A stretch of 64,000 nt of DNA, taken from NCBI GenBank assembly GCA_022829145.1, contig CM040755.1, positions 21,473,063 through 21,537,062 of the forward strand, given 5' to 3'. The notes beneath the pieces are model-generated. The model was not told where the DNA came from. It was given only the letters and a program-made list of their open reading frames with translations, and did no database searches. Of this stretch, positions 16,691 through 29,989 are shown one piece after another. Made by a program: the position numbers and the translations under genes. This DNA comes from Albula goreensis (taxonomy: Eukaryota > Chordata > Actinopteri > Albuliformes > Albulidae). How positions within the stretch are numbered: position 1 is the stretch's first letter; every line of letters begins with the position of its first letter.

Positions 16691-19465
16691 TGAGGTCTAT
16701 ATTTTGTAACTGCAGATTGATATATCTATATGTCTAGTCTGCTTAATTCCATAGCTTTTATATTATGTACAACTATCAGATGAACTTACTATATATCCTG
16801 TCATTGCATTTGCACATGTGTGTTTGTAGGGTGTGAGTGAGTGACTTGTGATTGTGTGTCTTCTCAGGACTAAATTGCTACAGTGACACATGAGGTGTGC
16901 ACCTCTGGGGAGATGAGCAGCGCTGCCCAGGTTGACTTTGACTGCTCTGAAATTGTATATATTCACATTTAAGTAAGGTATAAGTTTAGCACTATAAATC
17001 TCTCAAAAATTATGTGAAATAAATAACTATATCAATCTGCTCATTGTTGTTTATGAAAAACGTTACATGCTTATATGTGCTCCCATAATTTAGAAAAGCA
17101 AGAGACACAAATAACACGTTTATGAGTGACCTATGTGTGTTGGTCTGCGCTACACACACTGGCTTATTGTCTTTTTTGACATACTTTCTGGAGTTTTTAT
17201 TGGTCCATTTCGATGGGCACTGAAGCAGTCTTTCCAGCTGAACTTCCTGAACTGCAGAGTAAGAAAAACATGCAGAGCAGTATGGGATAGTGTAGGACTT
17301 TGTAATTCATTATTCCACCCGGCCAGGCTGCTGAATCAAACTCCACGAGTAATTGTACCTGACAATACGAGATTGTTCACTTGAAACTCCTCACAATTTT
17401 CAGTAATGGAAGTCAGCTGCCGTTGCTTCCTGACAAAAAATGTGCAGAGCGTTGTTCCACCCGGACCTGTTCCAAGTAAAACAGCCGGATCTGTCAGCTC
17501 TGAAGACGAGAACGAAGACGTGGGGGTTGGTGGGGGGGTGGATCTGCAGACTGGAGACATTTATTTTTACTTGGGAGATTTACAGATTGTTATTCTACAC
17601 TTTTAACTCTGGCACACAGACAAAATAGACTGAGACGAGAGTGACGTGACTGAGTATTGCAGTTCAACAGGGTGGTTTCTAATTTCAGAAATGAAAGGTT
17701 ATTAAACTGGGTGAGGGCACAGCTCAGAGGTCAACCCACACATTTGTCTGTCTTATTTCACAGGTCTCCTGGGGCTAACATTTAATGGAAATAACTGTAC
17801 AAATAGCCTTAAGATGTTCATATTACGGGCTGTGAAAACAGTGGCTCTTTACACTGCCTTCAAAAAATACCTGGAAGTCTTGTGAAAGCGCTTATCTTTC
17901 CCCAGTGGGCTGTATCTTTGAATCAGTTTTCTGGGGAATACATCACCATGGTTGCTTTGTCTGGACCTCTAAATGCATGTTTTTCCTTCTGCTTTGTTTT
18001 CCATACCCAAGAATATAGTTGTATCTGTCATATCCATAATGGCTAAACCAATTCCCTCAGATTTCAACCAGTTTCAGCCCTTATAAAGTCTGACTGGCTC
18101 AGAGCAAATAATTTCCTTGGCAATGTAGAGCTGTCAGTGCTAAGACGGGATCCACATGTCACGTCAAAGACCCTTGCTGGTCATGATATGAATATTCTTT
18201 TCAGAATCTATATGCTTGCCAGGTATTTATTTGTTTTGCTTATGTCTACATACTTGTTGGAGACAAATCATTGAGAAAGCATAACAAAAGTATATGACAA
18301 ACCCTTAAATGTGGCTGTGATCTTTTTCTAAAATTCGTTAAAAAAAACCTGTAAGACATGTACATCACTGAATTACACTTTCAATTAAATTATGCTATAT
18401 TATGATCATATTGTACATGAGCTCAGATTCAATGTAATAATATTATATTACATTAAAACTGTAATTGTTGCACAATCGGCTTAATTTGAATACTAAGCCT
18501 GGATAAGTTTTAAATGATTATAGCATTGGAATATTGAAAATTAAAGGGCTTCATCTGACTGTGAGTTTAACTATTGCCATTTGTCATCAGAAAACAAACT
18601 TACCTCATTATTGTTGTCAAAATATCATTATCATCATTCAAGTTGTCCTTGAAATACCTTTTCATTCATTAAGCAGCCCAAAAGAAAATAAGCAGTTGAT
18701 TTAGAACTGGCTCTTCCATGGGGTCAACATGGCCGGTTATGATGTCATAGTAATAGGATCTCATACTGCTGCAAAAGTCATGTATGCAAATTGAGAGATT
18801 CCAGGTTGGCTGTCTGACCCTCTTCTTACCCTACACTGCTCTAACTTCTCTGTGCTCTGTTCAGCGGAACAGCAATCACGTATCAGTGCTGGCTGCAGTT
18901 ATTTGCAGAGTAGTTTATGCTGATTAACTGAATAGAAAGAGGGTTAAAGTGTCTGTATCTTGGGAGAAGAGAACAAAAACTGGAGAATAAGCTCCAGTCT
19001 CGCCCACCTCTCACTACACATGGCATACTAATTAGAACAATGTCAGGCGCTTGGTAATTACTTCAAACAAAGACAAATTTTTATATATTTTTTAAAACCA
19101 CATTACTCTCCCAGGCAGTACTTAACAATCATGTTTTATGGCACATTCAAAACTAGCAATTTAATTACTATCTGACTGCCAAAGCATGTGGTCCTGTAAA
19201 GGCGCTCAGCTGCCTCCTCTGAAATCTTGAAAGCAGGGGGAGTCCTAATTAGCCCTGGAGTTAGACTCGTAAAGAGTCCACCATTCAATTGGATGTGATA
19301 ATTGGGCTGACACAGAGTCAGCCTTTGGCCTGTGCTCTCTATAGAGAGTGGGTGCTCTCCATTTATTTGACTTATGAAGATGGATACTCTAAGCAAAGCC
19401 CTTAGCAGCTTCAACAGAGTTTGTAGCTCCTCTGTAGCTCCTATAGCGCTCTTGTCCAGTCATTC
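16691..19465. other. AT-rich non-coding sequence
   Basis: No gene or recognised repeat. A G-rich patch at 17520-17538 is short. Overlapping ORFs on both strands near 17336-17628 carry no domain. Confidence 0.5.
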
Positions 19466-20115
19466 AGATATTTAAAGGGATAGTTTAGGTACAGCAGCAC
19501 CCCCTATTTTAGATTTAAAAATATGACCTATTAGGTACAGTTACAGACCCCTAGTCACCTCATCACATCACCCAAGCACTATCAAACACATCCAACAGTT
19601 TAAAGAAGACAAGTTAAAATGAACTAAAATGCTGTGAAGGCTTACAGTGTATCACATTAAAACAGTAAAGTCTGCTCTACAGCAGGCCACATAAGCTTTG
19701 TGATTGTGCTTCTGTCATCTTGAACATGCTGGGAGAAGTTTTTACGAGAGCAGGTAGGCTCAGCTAATGGAAGATGCAGACAGCAGAGCAGCACATAGAT
19801 GCTGAACAAGGAGGGCCACATGCCACGCCCCCACAAAGCATTCTGACAGGGGCACAGCTGAGGGAGGCATTATCACCATGGAACAGAGTTCAGAGCAATA
19901 TACATCAGCACCACTGACCCATCTGCAGTTTACAGAGCCAGATTACCCACAAACACTAGTGGGCTCTTACACTGCGTACCTCCTGCCACCACACACAGAA
20001 GAGCCGCAGAGATACAAACACAGCATGGGAGAGGGGAAGCAGGGGAGTCCATGACTATGACAACCTTTAACTCTGAAAGTGATGTCAAAACAGAGCAGTT
20101 TAAAGAAGTCAATCT
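19466..20115. mobile_element. Possible decayed DNA-transposon sequence
   Basis: The segment begins with TTTAAAGGGATAGTTT followed by a CAGCACCCCC block. That resembles the TTAAAGGGATAGTT-type ends common on teleost DNA transposons (known in general; family not assigned). The following sequence is GC-richer and repeat-like in character, but I could not find a matching inverted terminal end, so the right boundary is a guess. Confidence 0.28.
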
Positions 20116-21770
20116 TTTATTGATTGAAACAGCTTTTTACATAATTGTCGCCTTATTTGCAAAAATGTGTTCAATATTTTTCAGTCAAATATAACTACAA
20201 AAGTATTATCTATAAAGATTTAAGATTGATTTCAGAGAATGTTTGCTGGAGATATAGATATCCCTGTGAATTGTTTTCTTCAACTGGAATGTGTGCCGTG
20301 ATATTTCAGACAGCAAGTCAGAAATTGTTGTTTACATCCAGCATTACTTTCTGACAGATTTATGGAGAATAATGGTAAATGGTAAATAATGGTATTTGGC
20401 AAGTCACATTTTGGCACCCTTCGACAAGCAAAATAATTAAGCATCCATTTTTCTGCATCCCTCACACAATTTCTTTTTTCAGCTTATCCATCACAATCAT
20501 CCACTTTTTTGCAAGAAATGGTTCCCAAAACAAATGCATTCTCCAGTCAAACAGTCATCATCCCAAAATGTTTGAGTTCTCTTGAAATGATGTTCAAACT
20601 CCTGTTAGAGTCCAAAAAAATAATCACCCCATGCATTGCTTTGACAGCAAGGAAGACTAAAATATGACACCTTTCTTTAGCCTGTGACTCAGTGTCTACA
20701 TGTTGCATAATAATACTTTCTTGTTGTAGAATCTTTCATGTCAGATTGCAAAGGATGCACAAGCAGGCACAGTAAGTGGCTCTACAGAGAGAAGCATTGC
20801 TTGCATTAGTGCTACAAGGTTGCCATTAGCAATAACACTCATGGGTTCAACAAGTTCACTGTCGCTTCTAGGCCTTTGTCTTCTCTCTGCTCTGTAAACA
20901 GCTGATTATAGTGGATATGTAGTATAGCTTTGACTACAGTGATAAGAGTTATGTTATTCTTCATGGTGAATTTATCTCTCTTTTGAAATCTCCAGTTGTA
21001 ACAAATGATGCAGAGGTCAGTCCATTCGGGCAGCATACAACACCACTCTCAAAAGGATGGCTTCTCCCTGTAACGATTCACACTTGGAATATAAATCTGA
21101 GCTGTTATGGAAAGGTACACATGTACTGCTACGTCTGTTGCACATCTGTCCAATGAAACATTCATTTGCTTCATGGTTTTGTTTCCATTTCCACACATGC
21201 TGAAAAGTAACTTGTGCCTCTATCCGAAGTTCCTTTGAATGTGTAATTGTGAAAAAAAGCCCAAGTAGGACTGTGTTTTCTTGTTAACAGCTGTCAAGCT
21301 ATCACCTACATACAGCAGAACTTTGTATTCATTAAAAATACACTCTGTCATGGGAAAGCTGGCACACCTTAAAGATATTTCTAAGTTTTACCTATCAGAA
21401 GACACTGCTGTGTTTGGTGATTTACACAGATTATCTGTCAATATAATAACAATTCATACATCTGAATTTTCTCTAAAGCAAAGGAGAGACAGGCTCTCAA
21501 TGTTCTGGCTGCAAACTGCCTCTCTTAACCGCTATGCTACACTTGCACACACAGCCGGTATTTTACAATGGAAATTGATAGCGTATCCCCCTGCTATTAA
21601 TATTTAGGAGCATCCATAAAGATGGGATGGACCAGGATATGTTTATCACCTCATCTCTGTTTGGAGAGGCATAAAACTGTGTCTTTTGCTGTTGTAAAAT
21701 TGTCAAGCGCCTCTTTCAGGGAAATCAAAACACGTCTTTATTTCAGGACACAGACAAAGGGAGCTGAATA
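20116..21770. other. AT-rich non-coding sequence
   Basis: No gene is recognised. A short AAGT/AAAT-type simple repeat lies at 21769-21790. Confidence 0.5.
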
Positions 21771-21839
21771 AGTAAGTAAATAAATAAGTATTACAAATAT
21801 GCCATGCCATGTTCCTGTGTGTTGTGGACAAAGTCAGGC

Positions 21840-22120
21840 AGTGTGGTAATGAAGCGGGTTATTGGAAATATAGCTGTGCCTCGGCATGCCTCGCTTAACC
21901 TGTCACTGTCGTTTCTTCTGCCTCTTAGCCTGAGAATGCTCACACGTGCAGCAGCCCGATGGCAACCTGAAACACCCCCATTACAGCTCTGCATTACGCA
22001 GGGATGAATCGTGGACATGGACAATAACCCCTCGACCTTGCGGCTGCACTGTCCGCAGAGCTGGATTATCCCACTATCTGGAGGAGGGGGAGAGCAAATG
22101 TACGTTATACTCAGATAACG
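21840..22120. promoter_or_regulatory. Candidate conserved non-coding block
   Basis: This block is GC-rich relative to both flanks, with CpG sites and the motifs GGATTATCCC and CATTACGCAGG. Open frames on both strands contain no known domain. It is a candidate regulatory element by composition and motifs only; a short unannotated exon cannot be excluded. Confidence 0.25.
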
Positions 22121-24480
22121 TGACATGTAAGAGTACACATAGACAAGGTCATAAATGTTGATTAAACGATAAATCTTTTCTACAATATAAAAAAATATAG
22201 CGAGCAGAAAAACAAAACTGAGTACAGCAGGGGAATTTCAGTAAAAACAACGGTAGCTGTGAATGTCACATATTTAGGTAGAGGAGAAATTTGCTCTACA
22301 TTTTGCAGTTACATTGAATCAATAGCAGTTGGTTTGTTGTATGTTTATTTGTGGCGTGAAGCTGACATGTGAAAAAATTCTGACAAGCTTCAGAAACTTG
22401 AGAGGAATGGGTAGGATATTGTTTTACCCTGTCATCAAAGAAAATGACACTCAATGTTGTTTGCACATCCATGTATGACTTCCTCAAAACATATGCAACT
22501 TACCGAAACAGTGTCATTTAATTGTTTTGCACCTCATAATTAGTCCCTAGATGTTTAATTAGGCACATGTTATTGTGAATTTCCAAAGAACTGCTGAAAC
22601 TGGAGTGCCTACAGGGACACCTGGAGGATGACTGTTGAAATTCAGCTTTGCAACTTTAACAGACATATGCCCAAGATTTTCTGCTTCAGACAAAATCATG
22701 AAGGCACTGAGTGAGTGAAAATAAAATGAATTCTGATTCCTGTCCATATTGACACTATTCTGTAGCATTAGTTAATAATAACAATAATTAATTTTTCCCT
22801 CAAAATTAAGTACCATGCACACTCCATGCCAGTTGCATCGTGATCTAAAGGATAAATTAACTGGAACGTCAATTCGTGCATTTGATTAAGAGGGCTTTTT
22901 ATCACCAAAAACAACATGGGAATGGTATCAATAAGAGAAGGCACAGACTGTCTCATAGAGATTTCTGTGTTTCACTCAGGGTTCCCACCTCCTGATTCCA
23001 ATGTCAGTGTCAGTTTGCATCACTGTCTGCTACCACTGCTGGTCCACCCTGTCCCCTAGTACGTTCACTTCCTGTTTCCCACAGGGGAGGTCTTTTGGCC
23101 TGGCTGTGCTTGGTATGCTGCTGGCATCTTTGTGGGGAAGTTGATCCAGATCCAGACCATCGGTGCTGCACATCAGGCAGGCCCCTAACCCTAACCAGTT
23201 GCAAAATATGTCGAACAGACGAATAGAACTTTTAGCAAAATAAAGGCAAGAATGATATAAAATTGGTCACATTTTTTGTTTACATTATCTCTGCCAAGCA
23301 ACCCTCTTCAGAAAATGACTATTAAGTGTCACTGATGTTTTATAGTGAAAAGTGTTGTCTCTCTCTTAAATTAGCATATGCCTTAAACAAATACACTGAG
23401 TATACTGCAGCAGGCCTGCATTACTTATTGTAAAATATATACAAGCTTTCAATTCATGTTTGTCTATGACAATTTCAATGGAACTCTGCCTTATGTTGTG
23501 CTGGTAAAGAGTTCTGATGCATTGTACTTAATCGATGCATCTTGGTAGAAGCATATGTGTGTGGTCCACATGCAGATACTGCCCTCTGATTGGTTCTGTT
23601 GAAGCACACCTGATTGTCCTGCTGAGGAAGTGTCAACATGACAGCACAGAGTCAATAACTCTGCTGGCTGCTCCCGATTCTGAGCATCCTGGACTCACCG
23701 CATCATTAATCTCATTAAAGCCCCTGTCACCAGCAGCCAATGCACCACCACCCAGAGACAAGGGAGGGCTCCACAGCAGAACAGACTTCAAACGTCTACC
23801 ATTAGAACCCAACACCCCTACACCTTCAAACAGTCGTCAACTGCCTGCATTGTCAGGCATATTGAATGGTTCAGTCACACTTTCAAGGCTTGGCAAAGAG
23901 GAAATGCTGATGGTTACATTAAACATAATGAGTTTGCAATGTGGGTTCAACCTTGGCTTTTCTTTTAATGTACGGATTGATAAAACTAACAGAGATAAAC
24001 ATTAAGAGTAAGTAAACTAAGTAAAATTCTGTTTTGAGGAGGTGGAGGAAGGACACTGTATGCTTGGTATAATACCATTGATGTGTTTCCAAGCTTCAGT
24101 AACAGATAAGAGGATGTGAAATTAAAGTGATGCACAGACATTGAGAACAATGGACATCAGGATTCAAGCGACGCAATCACTACAAACTGCTGCATCAGAC
24201 TCAGCCCTGATAAGGAGCATTTATGCATGTGTGTCATGCTGTTGCCATGGCTATGCTACAAACACCATCAAGGCCATTGTCCCCGTTCATTTTCATTTTG
24301 AAAAAGATCCTTTTTTAAATTTTCTTTCCTTTTGCCTTTTTTCAAAATAATTGAGTGCCCTGGGCATGAACACTAATGTCACCTTGTGAACAAAGCCTCT
24401 AGACATCACTTAAAAAGTCAGGTTGCCATCAAAGCAGCCCTCTAATGCTTGTCTTATTGATCAGATTATTTGCTGTGGTT
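22121..24480. other. Non-coding sequence, nothing recognised
   Basis: Mostly AT-rich. The 156-codon + strand ORF at 23535-24005 has no domain, no periodic hydrophobicity and no visible homology to a known family. I treat it as chance. Confidence 0.5.
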
Positions 24481-25090
24481 AAACGACCACTCCAGTTTCT
24501 CCCTCCCCCTCCTTGAGAATCAGAGTTTAATAAAATGGGTAGTGAGCGACAGGGGCTAATGGGCTTTTAATGCCCGGCATGGATATCTGAGACAAATCTA
24601 TATGGCAGCCTTCAAAAGCAGGCCTGATTGCACGTTGATGGGGTGGATTGTGTGGGGGTGAGGGAAGGGATGGGTAATTTGCTAATCATTGTAGGAGTGT
24701 CATAAGTCTCGTTGAGGCAAGCCACACTTCCGTCAGACGTTACCGGCCCTCTGGGTTATCTACGACACAGAAGCTAATTAAGGGACCGAACTGACTGACC
24801 GAGGACCAAGCTATTAGTCCCAATTATCCTCACCCGCATTGGAAAATCCATAAGTGCCTGCCATTCACCAGCAACCCTGAGGTCCCTCCGACAGGCCCCT
24901 TCGTTTTCCGATGGCACGTACTGTCGATCGGTGGAAACGCTGACATCCTGGGGTTAACTTGTTCTTAACGAGGCCAATGCCAGGGCAACAAACACCGGTC
25001 AGAAATTAGACAGAAGCACATAGGGTACGCAGACCACACAGAGTCAGGGCGGCTCAGCTGTCTGAATGCAACCTACGCCAGAACCTCTCA
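24480..25090. promoter_or_regulatory. Candidate conserved non-coding block with homeodomain sites
   Basis: A 600-bp block is GC-richer than its surroundings and carries repeated homeodomain-type cores: GGCTAATGGG, TTTTAATGCC, TTGCTAATCA, AAGCTAATTA (24771-24780) and CCAATTATCC. No splice-flanked open frame is convincing. Such density is typical of developmental enhancers in vertebrate gene deserts (general knowledge); actual conservation is not tested here. Confidence 0.35.
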
Positions 25091-25337
25091 CTCCACACTC
25101 GCCTCGTTAGGCCTATCTGTCAGTCTTGTCTCTACTTTGGGAGGGATGATCTCTCTGTGCTGCAGTGCTTCTCAGCTTCAAGTTTTACTTTTGCTATTTT
25201 ACTACAGTATATCTGTAGGAACTAACTAAATCCTCATGGAAGAGATAGAGCCCAAATGTCATACATAAAAATAAATAATTTCCTTTGGCAGTCGTTTCGC
25301 TGTGAGACAGAACGACAAACAGAGCTCCAGCCAAGAC

Positions 25338-25422
25338 TGTTTTTGGGGTAACTGAGATAGTTTCAAGTTTATGGGGTCACCTGAGGTTTTTGCATGTTTT
25401 TGGGGTAACTGCATTCTAAACA
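25338..25422. repeat. ~28-bp tandem repeat, 3 copies
   Basis: TGTTTTTGGGGTAACTG occurs exactly at 25338-25354 and 25395-25411. A diverged middle copy (AGTTTATGGGGTCACCTG) starts near 25366. The spacing of about 28-29 bp between all three makes this a short diverged tandem array. Confidence 0.8.
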
Positions 25423-27120
25423 GCCTTTTGAACAGGCTTGTAAACAATCAGAAATGAGGGAAAAATTTTCCTTCACAGCATTGAATTCAGGAAACATCTC
25501 CACAGTAAAGCATCACCAAGTCTCTGACAGCACAGACCAGGAGCAACAAGTGAGAAATGCAGCAATGACAGCTACAAACAAAGCACAAAAACTGTGCCAG
25601 GTTTGTTTATATGTCACAACGTTGACGGGGATATTTTGCACTTTGAGAACAGAGAGAAGAGGCGGAGTCAAAGGCTGTGAGACAGGCAGACAGAATAAAG
25701 CTATAAACCCAAACCAAATACAAGTTCCACATACGGGCATTTGCCTTTCCAAAAAAAAGATTCCTTAAATGTCTCCAGCAGAAAGGCATTATTCCCAGCG
25801 TTCATTTCATGCAAATATTTAAATGCAACAAGCAAAAATAGCCAAGAAGCTTGTCTGGCCAAAATAGGAATCTGTTTATGTTATACACACTGGTGCTCCC
25901 TTTTTATCCTTCTGAATTAAGACACAGTAATCTGCATTTATGTAAAATTCTCTGGCATCAAACACATACACCATACACTGGATATGTACAGTAAGAGTGG
26001 GGAGGGGGGAAGGAAGATACACATTGTAGTAATTGCCAAATTCACCCCCAAATCCACCCCATCCCTAATTTTCACCACTTACCCCAATGCATCGAGCCTG
26101 GACATGCATGCATGGAGATCGAGATGGCTTTATTCACAGTGAGAGCGGAATCTCAAACAGGCTGAAGGACACCAGGGATCTCCGACACAGGGCCTGGTCT
26201 GTTAATATTTTATAATCTATGCCTTTATCAGTTTGACAGCCCAGTATTTGCACTAGCCTTGGTATTATTCATTGTAATTATGATCATCTTCCATGACAAC
26301 AGCTTGATCTAGTGGCAAAGCTGAAAGCTCAAAGTACCATGTATTTAGACAAAAGTAATATGGAAATGTATCACAAACATGCTGACATACTCTGTTGCCT
26401 GTTTAATTCACCACATGCAGTTAGTTAAATTTGTTCAAATGAGATTTATTGACCAACAGTTCACATTTCAACTGAATCATTTGAATGTGAACATGAAATG
26501 TAGGGAATACAATTGCTGCCACTCACAAGGACGATGCTCTGGACTCCCCCATCTCCCCATAGACATGAAGAAGGAATGAGCCTAAATGAAAAAACGTGGG
26601 GGAGAAGGTGCAAATTCAGCTGACAGGATATAGTGAAGGTGGAATCCTTAGAGCTGTGCTATGTGCTCTAGGCTGTGGTGAAAGAGGTTGTCTGTAAATT
26701 GCTCACCCCAGTCTTTTAAATAGCTAATTGTGTCTGCACTGGTGGAGAGTCAAATCTTGCATTTATAAATGTAATGTTTAATCCTCATAGCAGATGCCAT
26801 TGTTTATGGAGAAATACAAAACCTCTTCATGATATTTAGGTGGGTATTTATGAAGCAGCTCAGGTAAACTGGTTCACTCAAGGGTACAAATGTTCTGTCC
26901 GACCTGGAATGTCAACCATTAACCTTCTGCTTATATGACTACCAAGAAACCACTGCAAATTTTTTTCTGATGACACACAATCCAAATGACTTTCTTTTGC
27001 TCACACTCATATCTTAATGAGCTGCTTTTGTCTTGTACAGGGTTATGACAGCAGCATGGAATTGTGGGCTTTGTGAGTGTCCTGTGATATTAAAAGTGCC
27101 TGATGTGTGAATAAGCTACT
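25423..27120. other. Non-coding sequence, nothing recognised
   Basis: AT-rich sequence with overlapping chance ORFs on both strands. No exon, mobile element or RNA gene is recognised. Confidence 0.5.
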
Positions 27121-27345
27121 GGAGAGAGTGAGTCAGAGCGAGCCAGGGCCCGGTGGTGCACCGCCTTCTCCTTTTCCCCTTCACTAGCGCTAGCGGTGCG
27201 CTACGGCCATTTCAATTAGGTACAAGCATCTGGACAAGGGCAATCACTTCGCAGACCCTGCTTCCTCATTAATGCGAGACCATGGCTAAACCACCATCTC
27301 CGGCACACTGAGCCAAACGGCCGCTATCACACCATTGCCATTCTG
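27121..27345. promoter_or_regulatory. Candidate conserved non-coding block
   Basis: A GC- and CpG-rich island in AT-rich sequence. It contains a perfect 10-bp palindrome CTAGCGCTAG (27184-27193), a TTCAATTAGG homeodomain-type site and CTCATTAATGCG. No supported open reading frame crosses it. It is a candidate enhancer by composition and motifs; a short unannotated exon cannot be excluded. Confidence 0.35.
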
Positions 27346-27559
27346 TAGAAGACATGTTTATCTGCTCACGCCATATGACCGCACAGGTTTACAGGGGACC
27401 CAGTCAGCAGTCTTTGAGCTAATAAAAGAGAACAACCAAAACAAGCTGTTCCTGACAGCATTATTGTCAATGCCTTCGATTCCTAATCTGTGTTCTCTGT
27501 GTCACACCTACATGCACAAGCCACTTCTGCCTGGAGCAAAGTGGCCCCCAGTGGCTCAA

Positions 27560-27665
27560 ACATACTGGCACATGCATGTATGCGTGTGCATGCACATGCA
27601 TTACACGCATAAGAAACATACATGCATATAAATACAAAACACAGGCACAGGCACACACATGAAAA
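27560..27665. repeat. Cryptic CA/ATGC-rich simple sequence
   Basis: Interrupted CACATGCATG, ATACA and CACAGG units form a low-complexity tract. It is purine-pyrimidine alternating but not a clean tandem array. Confidence 0.6.
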
Positions 27666-29265
27666 ACAGGCACATACTGGCATGTACACATCCTCTGTCT
27701 CACATCTCATACACTCACATCTTGATGTTTATGCCTTAGCATTTGGTACTAGGAGTGTGTGATGGGAGTCTACAAACCAGGTTATGAGATGTGTACTTAT
27801 TTTACTTTTTTCACTATCTTTTAATGCAATAACACTTGAATCAAAAAGGAGTGACAAGACAGAACAATGGAAAGAGATACTCTCCACAGTAATAGCGGAC
27901 AAACATCATCCCACACACAGACTTGCAGTTCTTTTGAAAGCTCTTCTGAAAATGTACTGTACTACAATGCCATTGTAACATAAGGATTACAGACACAACA
28001 AAGTACCACTTAAATCTCTCCTCAAGCATTCAAATGCAAGCCATATGCTGTATATGTATAAATGCAATCACACTCGAAATTAGGAGTGTGTTATCATCTT
28101 GGAATTTGGTGTTTGCACCATAGGGTGTCCTTAAAATGGCTTTGTATTCTTTGGCAAGAAATGTACCATGTGGATAAACACGTGGACCTAGTAACTCTAA
28201 CAAGATGGCCTTCCAAGACATAGCAGATCCAGCACTATGTTTAACAGGCAGAAACAGACAATGTGAGTTAAAGGCCTCCTTTGGCTCTTTGCAAATGTCT
28301 TTCATGGCGGATCAAGGCAAAAGAGTGAAAGATGACCAGTACTTGTCCAGGTTTTTTACTCATAACACCAGGTTATTGTATTTTTGCACACTGGCCTTTC
28401 CAAGCAACAGCCCTGCCATAAATATCACGTTTGTGAAGCTCATGAGTCTTTGTTGTGACTTAATCACAGAGGTGTTGATTCCGTTCTGTGGTATTTTTGT
28501 GATTATTTTTGTTTATTTTTTGCAGGTATCTTGTTAAGTGTCTTTCTATCCCTGTCAATGAGCTTTGACTTGCAGCCACTATCCCTACTGCAAATATGTC
28601 CTAGCATTCTTGTTTGTTATATGTGAATCTTACTTATTATATGTAACATTCTTACAATCAATGCATTTACGATCAAAAATTCACACAACAATGTGTGAAG
28701 GCTCATGCTTTTCATCCAATTTAATATATTTAATGCAAATATGCAGGTTTCATTCTAACTGCATGAAACCATAGTGCCTGGCAAATCATATTTGTCCATA
28801 CCCCATGCTCTATTAGATGCTGTTTGCAGATGCAGTGCAATATGAACATGACAAAATACATGTGAGCAGATGGCCAGGTCTGGTGGACCCTTTGGACATT
28901 ACGGCATCAGGACCCACAGAGATCTGGAGTTGGATCTGCTAATGCCGCCGTATTCACTGTTACAGCGGCTGTGTCCCACCATGATCATTTTTACGCAAAG
29001 ACCCCTGTCTGTCGATGATCTCAAACATCACTCTCCCCTCCAAGACCTCCAGATTCAGGCCATATCCAAACATCTTCATTAGATCTGCGTTACTGGCTCT
29101 GCTCTGTCAGTCTCCTCCCCATCTCCTGACCTTCTCACAGCAATAGCTCAGAGAAGGATCACTGGAAGCAGATACAGATGATGCCTGTGTCATTAACATT
29201 AACCCCATCCATCTCAATCAACCAAAGCTAAACCAAACCAGTTAAGCTCGCCTTATTCTTGCACT
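27666..29265. other. AT-rich non-coding sequence
   Basis: No gene is recognised. ORFs of up to 110 codons are AT-rich chance frames without domains. Confidence 0.5.
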
Positions 29266-29269
29266 TTCC

Positions 29270-29720
29270 TTTTTCCTGCAGAGTGACCTTTCCCTGTATT
29301 TACGTATTTGCATGTGGATCAGGGCCACTGAGCACATTGTAATTAGAACGTGGCTCACCTGGAGGTGTCAGGGAGCCAAGAGTTCCATATGCTGCAAGCC
29401 AGAGCTTGCCGTCTGGAGGGACCCTGGATTATGATGCTATCAGTTTGATGAGGCAGGCGCGCTACCCTATTCAAAGGCCACCTGATAGATGTGGTGTGTA
29501 CCATTGCACTGGGGTGAGTTTAGCATTCCTCCTCCGTCTCGATGCTATTTGCATGCAAAGCACACATTTTGTAATAAGAGGTCTCTTGCAGGGTTGACTA
29601 CAAGGATAAATGGAATATCAATTTTCGATACTTTTTTTTCCTCATCACTGAAACACATGGAGAGCATGCTGTTCACATTCGAGTAGATCTTAAGGGATGT
29701 AATGACTCTTTGATGAATGT
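29270..29720. promoter_or_regulatory. Candidate regulatory block with POU-type palindrome
   Basis: A GC-balanced block with a perfect 12-bp palindrome TTTGCATGCAAA at 29548-29559, which contains overlapping octamer half-sites. It also has a TTGTAATTAGAACG homeodomain-type site near 29337. Octamer palindromes can bind POU-domain dimers (established for the motif class); use at this site is inference. Confidence 0.35.
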
Positions 29721-29926
29721 GCGCACCAGACGGTTGTACTGTGTAAACAGTATTGTTTATCAGATGGAGTGTCCATGCATACTCGCCAGTGCTTGCTTCA
29801 TATTTGCGAGCCGGAAAAACATGTCTTGTCACAGTTTCACGTTTGATCCGTGCATCAAAAAATCAGAGTTCATCACTCCAAGGACTGAAGGGAGAGGAAG
29901 AGAACAAGTCTAATTCTGTTGAATTG

Positions 29927-29949
29927 TTTTTTTTTTTTTTTTTTTTTTT
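29927..29949. repeat. Poly(T) tract
   Basis: A homopolymer run of about 22 T. It could be the poly(A) tail of a minus-strand retrocopy, but no retroelement body is recognisable next to it. Confidence 0.9.
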
Positions 29950-29989
29950 ATCGGGATGTTGCCTTTGTGATGAATGAGGAGGCCAAACT

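Noticed and set aside
23535-24005. 156-codon + strand ORF
   Set aside because: No motif, no conserved segment, and the opposite strand also opens. Treated as chance.
29927-29949. Poly(T) as the tail of a minus-strand processed pseudogene
   Set aside because: No open or decayed coding sequence similar to a known protein adjoins it on the minus strand, and no target duplication was found.
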